Origin: Nectonema munidae
Taxonomy: Eukaryota > Nematomorpha > Nectonematoida > Nectonematidae
Reading direction: 5' to 3'
Length of the DNA: 64,000 nt
Assembly: GCA_030549495.1 (NCBI GenBank)
Contig: JAUIRK010000862.1
Coordinates: 1 to 64,000 of the forward strand
Each line of letters starts with the position of its first letter. Within the stretch, counting starts at the first letter, position 1. Shown one piece after another: positions 38,654-48,499 of the stretch. Below the pieces are notes generated by a model. It ran no database searches and was not told where the DNA came from. It was given only the letters and a program-made list of their open reading frames with translations. A program made the position numbers and the translations under genes.

Positions 38654-38945
38654 CATGGTGTCTACAGTTTTTTAAAACCGTTTTTCAAGGTTACAATATT
38701 TTTTTCAAGGTTGGTTAACATCATTAGTTTATATCTTTTTAAAAAAAATTATAAAGAATGTTTCATGAGTTTCGTTTGCTAATAACCATTTACATATTTA
38801 AAAAAATTTTTTATACAAAATATAATTTTGATAAGAAAATATTTATTGAAAGAAACATATAATTAAAGATCGCATTTTTAAGGTTTTCAAGATATGTTTT
38901 TATTTTCAAGAGGTTTTCCAGGTTTTAAGGTCCGTAGACACCATG
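38654..38945. mobile_element. hAT-like MITE (catggtgtctac ends)
   Basis: The perfect inverted termini are catggtgtctac at 38654-38665 and gtagacaccatg at 38934-38945. Subterminal tcaaggtt and ggttttc repeats on both sides match the 'cctggaaaacctt' style of a widespread hAT MITE type. I found no convincing target duplication. It ends only 25 bp before the next MITE. Confidence 0.7.
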
Positions 38946-38970
38946 TGTGTAATGTATATGATGTAGTGTA

Positions 38971-39265
38971 CAAATGCGTCAGCAGTAGGGGCAAGGGGGA
39001 GGGGGGGTAAAATGCCACAAAAATACAAAAAGAAAGAAAATAAATGGAAGAAAGAAACATTTATTAGCACATTATACCGTAATTTTATTATTAGCTGCGC
39101 TACTGTTGAAAGAAAAATTGAATTCGCCGAGGAAAGAATGAGTTTGGATTTTAGAATAAAATTAATCTTAGTTTTAAACATTTTTTTTAAATAAATTGTT
39201 AGTTTCTATATAACAATAGGAAAACTTTTGCCCCCCCCCCCTCGTTTTTTCTGCGGACACCCCTG
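38971..39265. mobile_element. hAT-like MITE with G-rich ends and 8-bp target duplication
   Basis: Flanks are identical GTAGTGTA at 38963-38970 and 39266-39273. The left end caaatgcgtcagcag and the minus-strand right end caggggtgtccgcag align base for base with few changes, and both lead into runs of G. The interior is AT-rich. The small plus-strand frame at 39012-39194 is inside it and is not a gene. Confidence 0.85.
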
Positions 39266-39965
39266 GTAGTGTAATAGACATTAAAAATCAATGGTTTTCA
39301 TGAATTTGATTAACAGTAAGTTGCAAAGTAACAATTCATCGTTCAAAATTGTTCAAACAGTTTAGAAAACCGCTTCTAACACTTTCTGTTGTTGCTTGGA
39401 ACGTTTTATGTATCATGGACACAAGCGCTTCTAGCTAGCGTAATCCCAGTCTTGCTGAACATGTTATTTGCGCTAGAAGATAAACTTAAAAGGTAAAAGC
39501 GTCAATAAGTTTTATTTTTCAACAGTAAGATGAAAAAAGGATCGATTTTGACGTTTTCACTAAAATCAATATGATGCTTATGAATGAAAATATTTTTTCC
39601 AATTAAGCAGCATTGAATAAAAAAACAGCATTATAAAAATCAGGGTTATTTTATTCTGTGAAATAATTTCCATGAGTTGTTTGCAATAAGTCAAAAATAT
39701 CGACGAATCTTAGTGTGCGCTTAAAAAAAACTGAAACAACAGGTGAGTTCAAATTTCAAAAATAAAACTCAGGGGTGGGTGTAAATCTGAAAGCCAAAAA
39801 TTCAGAGCAGATAAAAAAACTAGTTTTTAACGATAGCAAAAAGTATCGCGTGTTCGGTACGGGCATATTTTTACAACCTGCATAGGAGCTCTACTGCAGG
39901 CGTTGGCAGCATATGGCACGCGTACCAAGTGTGGAAAACGAACAAATAGACAATAGCACGCACAC

Positions 39966-40012
39966 TGTAAATTACAACTAATTTATGTTTCTCAGCGGAG
40001 AAAATTGGTTGA
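39966..40012 (-). CDS. candidate small exon of the mucin-like gene
   Basis: This 47-nt minus-strand stretch follows a good acceptor (aaatttcattttgcag) and is followed by gtgtgc, a weak donor. It has exactly the phase needed to join the exon ending at 40616 (two bases left over) to the exon starting at 38263 (two bases supplied), and is open in that frame (QPIFSAEKHKLVVIY). Phase fit is the main argument. Another unseen exon could do the same job. Confidence 0.3.
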
Positions 40013-40615
40013 CTGCAAAATGAAATTTAAAGATGATACTCAATTGTTCATAGTCTTGACGCGTATCATCACCAACAGTTTTCCTACCTCTAGAAGAAGA
40101 TACGTCTTTCACGTGATTTGGAATTCTAAAATTTATGTGCAAATATTAAATATATAAATTTATTAATATGAAAAACTATAATATACATTTTCAATGGTAG
40201 TTTAATAGTTCTAAATTTTGAATAACTGTATTGAGTAGTTTAGTTGGGGTGTGTACATTCTACCAATGTTTTAATTTGCTATTTAATTTGATGTATACAT
40301 AACATGGAGATTTAAATTTCATTCGACAAGAAGATGCCATAGAAATGCTATGAATAAAAATAAAATAGTTTTAGCTATTAAAAATGTAATATATTATTCA
40401 TTTATTTTAATCTATTTTAGTCACTTGCTTCAATTAGCCAATGTTTTGATTATTTTCTAGTTCTTTTCAAAACATTAAATTTTTAATGCTAGAATCAGCA
40501 TTGGCAAAATTTTTGGAATCCTTACACCCCTAATTGACAACCTGCAGATTGTCCCAATTTTTATATTGAAAAAGAGAAGAGGATTTTAAGGAAGCGAGTA
40601 GTTAAAAGTACGTAC

Positions 40616-42208
40616 CTGTAGATCTTATAGCGCGGATTTGAGGATTCTCGATTCAGAGACGTTTCCAAAGTTACGGGTGAATCAACTTCCGCTTGAGATG
40701 CACGTTCACTTGGAAGCCAACGTTTAGAAGAATTTTGGGAATCAGCTTCTTCCTGACTTTTCGATTTTAGTAATTTGTCAGTAACAACGCTCTCATGATT
40801 GTGATTGTTGTTATTATTATTGTTATTATTGCTCTGGAATGTAGGTTCTGTTGAAAGAGTGAAAGGGAGGGATGAATCATTAAGACTTCTCTGATACAAA
40901 TATTCATTCATTGTCGATAGGGAAACATTGAGTTGTTGAAGGACATTTGAAATTAAAGTAAATGAGTGTCCTAGAGAAGAAAAGATAGTGGAGAATACGT
41001 CTTTCACCAAATGGTTCAGAGATTCATTTAGTTTGGAAGTGGAAACAATAACAGAGTTTGGAGGTAGGGAGCCATTTTCAATTGAGGGTGTTGAAGAGGG
41101 TGGCGATATTTTGGGTTGTGGTTGCATCAGTGTGGTCAGGGGAAATGGCAAGAGCAGGTAAGAGCCTGATAAAACGCGAGTGTTATTTAAGGAATCCATG
41201 AGTTCGATGCCATCCCTCTGGTTCGAGCTCAGAGTGTACGGAAGGTAGAAGGTAGCGAGGGAGGGATTTAAATGCGTTTCCGCAGTGTTAGCTAGCTGCT
41301 GCCTTGTTGACGTAGTTGGTCTTTTTGAGCTGATATGATTGCTGTTGGGATATGATGGAGTTGGTGTGATGATGAAGGCAGTGCTACTGGAATACGCTAG
41401 ACTGACTTCTGTTGATGAAAGCGCGTTGCTAAGAGAAGGCATGGACGAAGCTGTGCTGCTTGATCTACTACTAGGATGGGATTGAGTTGGTATCACACGA
41501 AGAGTGGGCTTTGGTGTTGTTGGGCCACTTGTTCCTGTCACGGGTGAAAGAGAAGCATTTGGGGCTTTGGAATGGAGATGAGATGCCCCAGCAGTAACGC
41601 TTTGTGGAGGTAACATGCTTGCATTAAAATAACTCGCGTTTCCAGCTACATCTGTTGAAGGCACTTTTGATGTACGATTTATTTGTGGAATTCCCGTTGA
41701 AAAGAGATATGTGAAGTTATTCGGAATGTAATACGTTTTGTTGTTTATTAGGGTGGTTTCGGGAACATATGTTGTGGATGGAGTGGGAGATGTGTTCAAA
41801 TAAAAATTCATTAAGGATAAAAGACTTTGTTGACTAAAAATATCGGAATTAACATTTATTTTTCCGCTATATGTCACAGGGATTGAATTTGACGTAGATG
41901 CTCCATATGTGATGAGAGAATCATCAGTGGTTGTCTGATTAATATCAGACGCTATTGTTGAAGAGGCAGAAGTAGTGGGAAAGGACTTCCTTGGAGTTGT
42001 TGATCGAAATGTTGTAATTTCGAGAATATTGGTTGAACTAGGTAGTGATGTAGTTGGCAAAGTATCGTATTTCATCGGAGTAGAAGACGTATTTTGAAGG
42101 ATGACAGTTAAATTGGTTTCGTTATACTGTGATATATTTAGTGAATTATTGCTTGTACTATCTTCTAAGGAAAGCGTACTTTCAAAATGGGAGCTATTCA
42201 TGTCAGTT
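40616..42208 (-). CDS. mucin-like membrane protein, exon 4: large Ser/Thr-rich ectodomain
   Basis: The longest open frame in the window, about 530 codons. The chain is dominated by Ser, Thr, Pro and Asn with many N-x-S/T sites and almost no Cys, the composition of a mucin-type, heavily O-glycosylated stalk outside the cell. An Asn run (about nine, then HNH) near 40797-40835 comes from an imperfect trinucleotide repeat. The donor is ag|gtacgt at 40615. Two acceptors lie 5 nt apart at the start (attgttttttttag, then tgtag). Only the second, giving 42208, keeps the phase of the exon at 50471-50644; with the first (42213) another exon would be needed in between. An in-frame ATG at 42201 follows, but splicing from upstream is favoured. 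I do not recognise a named family. Confidence 0.82.
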
Positions 42209-42869
42209 CTACACTAAAAAAAACAATAAAAAAGTAATTTCATGCAAACATAAACACATAATAGCACTTACTTGATAAAGACTTTTTGTTATTTTTAAAT
42301 AGTTTTAGTGTGTGCAATCAATAAAAATATATGCATTGTTGAAGGAATCTTAGTTAATTTTGAAAATTAACTACACTAAAAATATTTTCTTTAATAAAAA
42401 CAAAAATAAAATTAAAAAAATACTTGCAAACTTGAACATATTTTGCATTTGCTAGGGGTCGATAAACTCTACTTTATTTCTAGGCCATATTACAATATTG
42501 TAAGCTGTCATCTGGATATTTTTCATGGGATTTAAAAAAAATTATTTCCTTGTTTATAATAAATGGCATCTAATTTAAACTATCTGGATGAGGAGGATGG
42601 CGAGTTGCTATCGTTGGAGTAAAAAGTATGAGAAAAAACGGTTACAAATACCGGGGATTAGTTTATATGAAGTGGTGTGTGTATGTTAATTAAGTGATAG
42701 ACATATGCATAAAGATTAGTTCACAAATATATAGCATAGTATAATAGTAGCGTTTCTCTCGCCTTCTACGAGATGCAGCTAAAGCACAATAGTCCTATTC
42801 TTATTACGGGAACATTTTTTAACATATGTCAGGAGAGATTAAAACAAAAAACCAATTAAGTTAAAAACA
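42209..42869. other. intron of the mucin-like gene, nothing recognised
   Basis: AT-rich intronic sequence. A hAT-like scrap (gctaggggtcgataaactc) occurs near 42450 without a partner end. Confidence 0.4.
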
Positions 42870-43115
42870 ATTTAAGTTTCATGATAGATTTGAATTAAAT
42901 AAGGTATTTAAAGATGATAGCATAACAATTGTTAAGTCAGATAAAACAAATGAACTTGTTATCTTTAATTCTAGCTCTTATACTAATCATATTGAAAATA
43001 TTTTGTTAGTATTGGAAAATTCTTTCATCTTAAATCAATTGAAGAGCAATTCAACGATTGCATATACAAATTTAAAATGGTGAATTCAATAAAAGCAACT
43101 CTTTATCTCCAAAAA
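42870..43115 (+). pseudogene. Penelope-like element trace, N-terminal part of the reverse transcriptase
   Basis: A plus-strand stretch reads 'DDSITIVKSDKTNELVIF' followed by 'SSYTNHIENILLVLENSF'. In Penelope-like retroelements the RT starts with a segment of the form 'DIxIxxADKGxxxVVxxxxxYxxKxxxxLxDxxxF', which this matches in order and spacing. The segment is short and broken, so the call rests on one motif. It lies on the same strand and in the same intron as the hammerhead ribozyme at 50056-50111, a feature known from Penelope-like elements, although 7 kb away. Confidence 0.5.
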
Positions 43116-43344
43116 CTTGAATAAAAACTAAATGTACTTTTTATAATTTCCACGTTTTTTCAATGACTCTGCGCCACTTCATTTATATATCTGGATGAAT
43201 GTGTATATTGTAGGTTAAGAGATTCTTTGACTTAATTAAACAATTTTCCCATCCCAAAATATTGCTATGGGACAACTGGTATGAGCAGCACAACTGGCCT
43301 CTGCTATATAATCTATGATGCTCTCACCCAAATAACATTTAAAT

Positions 43345-43672
43345 CAGAGACAGCGCGAGTGTGGAAACATTGAATGGTATTGGATCTTCCTTTTGTGAGA
43401 GAGGATGATTTCCCTCCAGTTAGTTTGGAAAATACGAAAAAGCGTTCCAAACATGTAAATGCTGGAAAGATTTGGAACCAACTCATATCTCCACAAAATC
43501 TCACGAACCCTGAAAACAACACAAGAATGTCCACTCTGTCAATATCATACACACGACACCCACCACCAATTTACATGCCCAAACTTCACACTACTCTGAA
43601 AACGGAAGATCTCTGGCGAAACCGCTTCAGACATAGACAAAACATCATTAACAGCGGACCGGTGAATTAACT
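43345..43672 (+). pseudogene. LINE relic, C-terminal Cys/His segment
   Basis: One frame gives 'ECPLCQYHTHDTHHQFTCPNF', a C-x2-C...H...C cluster of the sort that ends Jockey/R1-type LINE proteins. Immediately after it another frame gives 'TTLKTEDLWRN', matching the usual 'TTLxxxDLW' continuation. The frame change means it is broken. The 98-codon frame at 43374-43670 is a mixture of real tail and shadow. Confidence 0.6.
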
Positions 43673-43798
43673 AACGAACATATTGAGGATCTGAGTATGT
43701 ACAAAATCAAGAGTCACTACAATATTTAGTTAGGAATGCACAAAATAGATAATTTATTTATGAATCAAAGGATTATATCAAAGAAGTTGGAGTATTAG

Positions 43799-44023
43799 GT
43801 TTTACGACATCGCAATATTTACGCGAGATTGCTGCATCCAAACAAGAGAACAGCTTTCCAACCATTCAACTTTGTTCGAGATACGAATTTTCCAAGCACT
43901 AATGCTTTTCGGGAAGTAACTTTCTTCAAATTTGAGAAAACTCATCGCCAGGTAAAGAGAGATAACAATCTCAACACGTTTTATTTCCTTGTATCCTTGC
44001 AGATCAATATGCTCCAAATGTAA
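43799..44023 (+). other. possible plus-strand terminal exon(s), unknown
   Basis: This stretch is open from an AG at 43797-43798 to a stop at 44023, with AATAAA at 44047-44052. It contains a consensus-like donor (cag|gtaaag, 43952) and acceptor (cttgtatccttgcag, 44002) that would remove a 51-nt, stop-free, in-frame intron, so either spliced or unspliced reading is open. The peptide (LLHPNKRTAFQPFNFVRD and onward) is unrecognised. A second open stretch with a good donor (gtaagt) lies near 44161-44312. It could be a gene in the host intron, a retroelement piece or chance. Confidence 0.28.
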
Positions 44024-45477
44024 ATTAACTAGGACTTCAACAATGAAATAAAATCTGGAAACAATAATGCGATTCTAATTCTTATGTCACTATTTTGAAA
44101 GTTCTTAGAGTGCTATAAATTATTTCGAGCAAAATTTATTGCAAAGAGATTGCCTTAAGAATTCCGAACTGTGATTGCTGAATTCAAACTTATCAGAACA
44201 AAACTTTCTAGAGAAACTTTGAACATGTTGATAAAGCACGGCGCAATTAGCTTTCTGGTTCTTTGTCTCGACAAAGTTATACTTTCCGCCTCTTTATTGA
44301 AAAGACTGCAGTAAGTATCTACCTTTTAAGAAATTTAATCGTGTGTGAATAAAACAGCCACTATATATAGTGTGGATATGAAAAACAATTATTACTTATT
44401 TACATTTTAAAAATCCTACCAAATAAGTTTTTAAAATGGTAATTTAAAAAAAAAGTAAGCTAACTTCATTTTTGAGCGTTTGACATGCACAGAAATTATT
44501 TAAATTTAGATCTTTTTGAGAAAGGTAATGGTTGTTCAACGGTGCAAATGTCTTCAATTTACATATTTCAATATGTGTGCAAACTCACAAAACATTTTTC
44601 CATTTTCATTTCGTTCTTTTTTGCAAAGAAAAAAGAATATTTTAAGCAAAGTTTACTTATATAAATTTCCATCTTCTCTGCAGCCACTGTGGGTGTGTGT
44701 GTGTTTTAGAGTCCTGGTTTTTGCGTGTGCATAAGTAATCTATGTTTATATGCTTGTGTTTGGGGAATAATGTTGGCGCCATTATTATATTTTTAAAATG
44801 CAACAATTTAGTTTAGATAATTAAATTTCATATTTTTGTTGAGAAAAAGATAAACCATTGGATGAGTGGAGTTGTTTAAGCAGTTGCATGTGTATGGAAC
44901 AGTTGAGGTATTGCAAGATAGAGCTTCCCCATTGCAATCGCACCTTAAATAAAAAAGTGGTTTACTTTTCCATAGCAAATTTACATTTTAAAGCCAAAAT
45001 TTTTTAGGAATCGACTTTTTTAGGCAATTTTTTTTTAAATTTGTAATCCTATAAAATTTTTGTTTTATATTTTTTTTGGTTTTTTTGTAGAGACTGAGAG
45101 TGGTTTGCATGACATGTAAAAATCATTTACATGTTAATGTTTTAAGAACATTAATTATGGTCTAAATGATTTAAAAACTTTTTTTTATCAAAAAATATCT
45201 TCTATTATTATTAATTAAAATATTGTAAAAATATAATAAAAAAATTATAAAAAAAGGACTCTGGAGGGCCTAAATATACCAGAAAAGTGTTATTTCTTTC
45301 AACTATATTAAAAATAATAATAATAAAATTATATTATATTATAATATTATTAAATCAAATATATAGTAATGAAAATCCTTCAGCAACATATTTCTTACCT
45401 ATTTTATATAAGTTAATAGCATTTTAAAGCGGAACCATTACTGTAGTTATGATGTGTATATCTATCATTAATGAATT
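44024..45477. other. AT-rich intronic sequence
   Basis: Apart from the short open stretch near 44161-44312, I see nothing. 44980-45360 is very A/T-rich. Confidence 0.4.
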
Positions 45478-45894
45478 TCAGCTTGTGCAATGTGAAAGAA
45501 CATTAAAAAAATTTATTTCACAAAAATATACTAAAAATGATAAAATACGTTGAAAAATGATTTTCCAGGCACTAATGGAAAATACACACCGACTACATAA
45601 AGATTTGCACACATTTGCAGAGCACACACTCAGCTTCGATATTCGCTTATATCTGTTACAATAGGATGCATCTTTGACCGATAACTTATTTAATGAAGCC
45701 CACGAATCCAATCCACATAATCGTATAGGCCGAAGAGTACACCATATGGCCCTTAAATATCCTAGTTTATCTCTTTGTTCATAGGCGCACACACACTTTT
45801 TAATAGAAAACTGGAAAAAGGTTAGTCCTAAGAGTGTCTTAAGTTCTACTTTGAGTGTTGAAATCAAAGCGATTTCTTGGGATTCACTTTGCAC
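45478..45894 (-). CDS. unassigned 138-codon open frame
   Basis: A minus-strand frame of 138 codons lies in a locally GC-richer patch. It is rich in Cys and Ser (for example SVCSANVCKSLCSRC). Its length is borderline for chance in AT-rich DNA. No signal peptide, domain or splice partner is evident. The other strand also has a fairly open frame (NPHNRIGRRVHHMALKYP), so it is unclear which strand, if any, codes. It ends 55 bp from the hAT element at 45949. Confidence 0.22.
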   Translation of the reverse strand: MQSESQEIALISTLKVELKTLLGLTFFQFSIKKCVCAYEQRDKLGYLRAIWCTLRPIRLCGLDSWASLNKLSVKDASYCNRYKRISKLSVCSANVCKSLCSRCVFSISAWKIIFQRILSFLVYFCEINFFNVLSHCTS

Positions 45895-45948
45895 AAAATA
45901 TAAAAAGACTACCTATGCATTGTTCAGCCCATTCGCGAGACTCTAAGT

Positions 45949-46807
45949 CAGTGGTTCTTAACCTGGGGGTAGTGACCCCTTTGGGGGACGTTTAAAGTTT
46001 TTACAGGGGTCATGAAAAACTTTTGGTATCAATAAGTGTATCCTCATGAACGTCTTTCCATCAGTTGCAAAACTATTTCTATTTAATGTATTCATTAATC
46101 CTGATTGTATGATGCAATCAATTAATAATTGTGCCCTTAAAATCAAACATCATTTTAAATCTCACACATATTGCTTGCAATCAAGCAATTGAAAACTATT
46201 TTCCGAAGTTAAATAGCCGTTCTAATGACATTTGGATCACCCGACCTTTTTCAGTGAGCGAAAGTAGCATTGATGACTCTGATGTTGCTGCCAAAGTGGA
46301 GTTTCTTCAAATAAGAGAAGACAGTCAATTAAAACTCGAATTTTTCGAGCAAGCACTTCCATCATTCTGGGCCTAAAAACCGTTTATCCTATTCTTTCCA
46401 AACGCGCTATGCTTTTTTTGATACAGTCACCTTCAACTTATCGTTGCGAGACTGGAATTTGTGGAATGATGTCTTTAAAAACAAGTGCACGTAATAAGCT
46501 TGCAATTGATTCAAACACGAGATGCTGTCTCTCAAACATTAGACAATGATTTGAAAAACTTTTGTCTGACAAAGAATACCTGCCTTCGAATTAAATTATA
46601 CTGAATTTGTTAGATTATATTAATTTAAATAAAATTTTTCAATTAAACTTTCTTTTAACAAGTGTTTGTATTATAAAATATAACATGTAAATTTTCTTGT
46701 TTTTATTTAACATTAAACGGCTGAATCAAAAAGAATTTTATAGGGGTCATAAAAAAAATTTTCATAATATTTAGGGGTAAACAGATCCTAAAGGTTAAGA
46801 ATCACTG
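45949..46807 (+). mobile_element. internally deleted hAT element (ZBED5-like transposase)
   Basis: Termini are cagtggttcttaacctggg on the left and, on the minus strand, cagtgattcttaacctttag. The flanks ctctaagt and cctaagt differ by one lost base, consistent with an 8-bp target duplication. The 81-codon frame at 46131-46376 reads 'ENYFPKLNSRSNDIWITRPFS' then 'FFEQALPSFWA', matching the late part of ZBED5/FAM200-type hAT transposases. Decayed sequence follows where the C-terminal dimerisation domain should be. At 859 bp against 2-3 kb for a full element, it is a dead deletion derivative. Confidence 0.85.
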
Positions 46808-47008
46808 CCTAAGTAATGGGGTGGAAAAATTTTAGTGGGGAAGGGAGTATAAGAAACTGCATGCATTTATATATTCCAAGGAAATTTCAGGGGCTAAATA
46901 AATATGAGAGGAGAGGGGGCAAAGACGCCACCCCTCGATTGTAGGTTTCATCATTTTGAAATAACTTGAGTAGTATGTTGCTTTTAAATAATTTCTTATA
47001 AGAGTGTA
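46808..47008. other. intronic spacer
   Basis: A short, partly G-rich stretch with no recognised feature. Confidence 0.4.
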
Positions 47009-47191
47009 TAGTAGAATCCGTTAATTTGGAGTTCAGTAATTTAAATCCTTCATGTCAGAACATTTTTTATATATTCTTTCAAGTTTGGTTAAATTCAACG
47101 CTAAACCAAGAAAAAAACAGAATACAGTTTTTTTCATTATCAGAGGACATTTTAATTTCAAAAAAATATTACATAATCTGAGGATTGACTG
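47009..47191. mobile_element. pogo/Tigger-like MITE, degenerate
   Basis: The left end tagtagaatccgttaattt and the minus-strand right end cagtcaatcctcagattat resemble the 'cagtngaacctcgttaatccg' termini of pogo-like elements. The interior repeats agttcagtaatttaaatcc-type sequence. The flanks do not show clear TA duplication, so confidence is modest. Confidence 0.5.
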
Positions 47192-47935
47192 AATATATTA
47201 ACCAAAAAAATATAATTCTTCTCGAAGCCAGTCTAAAGCTTTCACAGACGTGTTTCCTGGTTGAAACTTCTGATGAGAAAAAGAACGATTGCCAATATAA
47301 ACTATTGGTTGTACAAATTCGACATTTTCTTTAAATTTCTATTTTTATCCGCATAAGAAGGAAAAAAGAAGACTATAAATTGAGTGAATCAATAAATTGG
47401 CTGTTAAAATCAGTTTTAAAAATCAGCATAAAAAATTTATCAGCTTCGTATAAGCTGTCGCTATATATTATAACATGCAACGAAAATTATTTTTATTGAA
47501 GAGATGCTCTCGCTGAAGAGCCTTTAAGGCATAATAAAATTGAAATTCGCAATTTGTTCAAACAAAAAGAGCATCTGCTACTATCCCTCCTGCATAGAGA
47601 TATACTGCGTTTACGAGTTTATGAATGAGAGCAGGTATACGATAAGAAGACACCATTTTGTAGGCCAAAATGAGGTTAGTGCTTGCAAAATGAGGATAGA
47701 TGATAAACGGGGAGAGCATCACACAAGTATTGATTCAAATTTCAATAGAAGGCAATTTCGATGCATATTTCAATTTATTATTGCGCCATGACAGCATTTT
47801 GATGAAAAGTGTAGAATTGGACTTTTAAACATGCTTTCAAAGAAGAGAACCTAAGGGAAACGGCATACGTGGGTAAATTTGCGGTTTTATGGAGTACACA
47901 CACTCTATCCTAGATGAGTACGAGCATCTTCGGAT
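47192..47935. other. intronic spacer with an unassigned 83-codon frame
   Basis: The plus-strand frame at 47540-47791 has no recognised domain or splice context. Near 47240-47285 the phrase cagacgtgtttcctggttg resembles the conserved part of some SINE or Penelope ends, but I could not build an element from it. Confidence 0.35.
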
Positions 47936-48499
47936 TGAGGAGGAGGTGAAATTGTCGAAAAGTGGGCGTTGCAAGCTTTTAAGGGGGCAGTGAAATAATT
48001 TTGGGCACTTGTGGGCGTTAAAGAATTAGCTAATCAAATATCTTCACTTTTAAATTTTTAGTATCTATAATATAAATATAATATAATTGTATCAAACAAT
48101 CACATCAAACTTTTTGGATTGAACTTTGCATTCCTGAAAAATTTCCGAAATTATGGGAAAAAATTAAAAAATTTTCATTGCTTTTCCTACTACGTATATG
48201 GCTGAACGCAGTTTTAGTGTTATAACAGGGCTTCTCAGCAGTCAAAGAAATCGTTTGCAAATCGAAAACAGAGGCGACTTAAGAGTCCTTCTTAGCAGCA
48301 TAGAACCAAATGTAGAAGCCTGAGCAAATAAACATCAAACTCATCCATCGCATTGAAAAAGTAAAAAAAAACATATATCTAACTTTTTAAATAAATAAAA
48401 CATTTTTATGTAATTGTGTATCAATTTTTTAATAGGGGGCGTTAGAAAAGTTTTTGAAACTTTGGTGCGCGTTGGTGTGAAAAAGTTTGGGAAACACTG
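47936..48499 (+). mobile_element. second hAT relic: transposase C-terminus and right terminus
   Basis: Around 48130-48320 broken frames give 'KFPKLWEKIKKFS' and then 'TTYMAERSFSVITGLL', 'SQRNRLQIENRGDLR' and 'SIEPNV' followed by a stop. This matches the end of ZBED5-type hAT transposases. The right end is gaaacactg, on the minus strand cagtgtttcccaaactt. Subterminal gtgggcgtt motifs occur at both sides (47960-48020 and 48430-48475). The exact left terminus was not found. It is of a different subfamily from 45949-46807 (TIRs differ). Confidence 0.75.

Noticed and set aside
39885-39960. hAT terminus at ctactgcaggcgttggcagc
   Set aside because: It resembles a hAT end, but no inverted partner or target duplication was found.
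43802-45894. Shared SISAWKI peptide in two minus-strand frames (43802-44017 and 45478-45894)
   Set aside because: The nucleotide match is only about 16 bp around tttccargcactaatg; probably coincidence and not a gene family.
47236-47290. A second hammerhead ribozyme around cttctgatgag and gtttcctggttgaaac
   Set aside because: After CTGATGAG there is no stem II followed by GAAA, and on the other strand the core differs at two positions with no pairing stem II.
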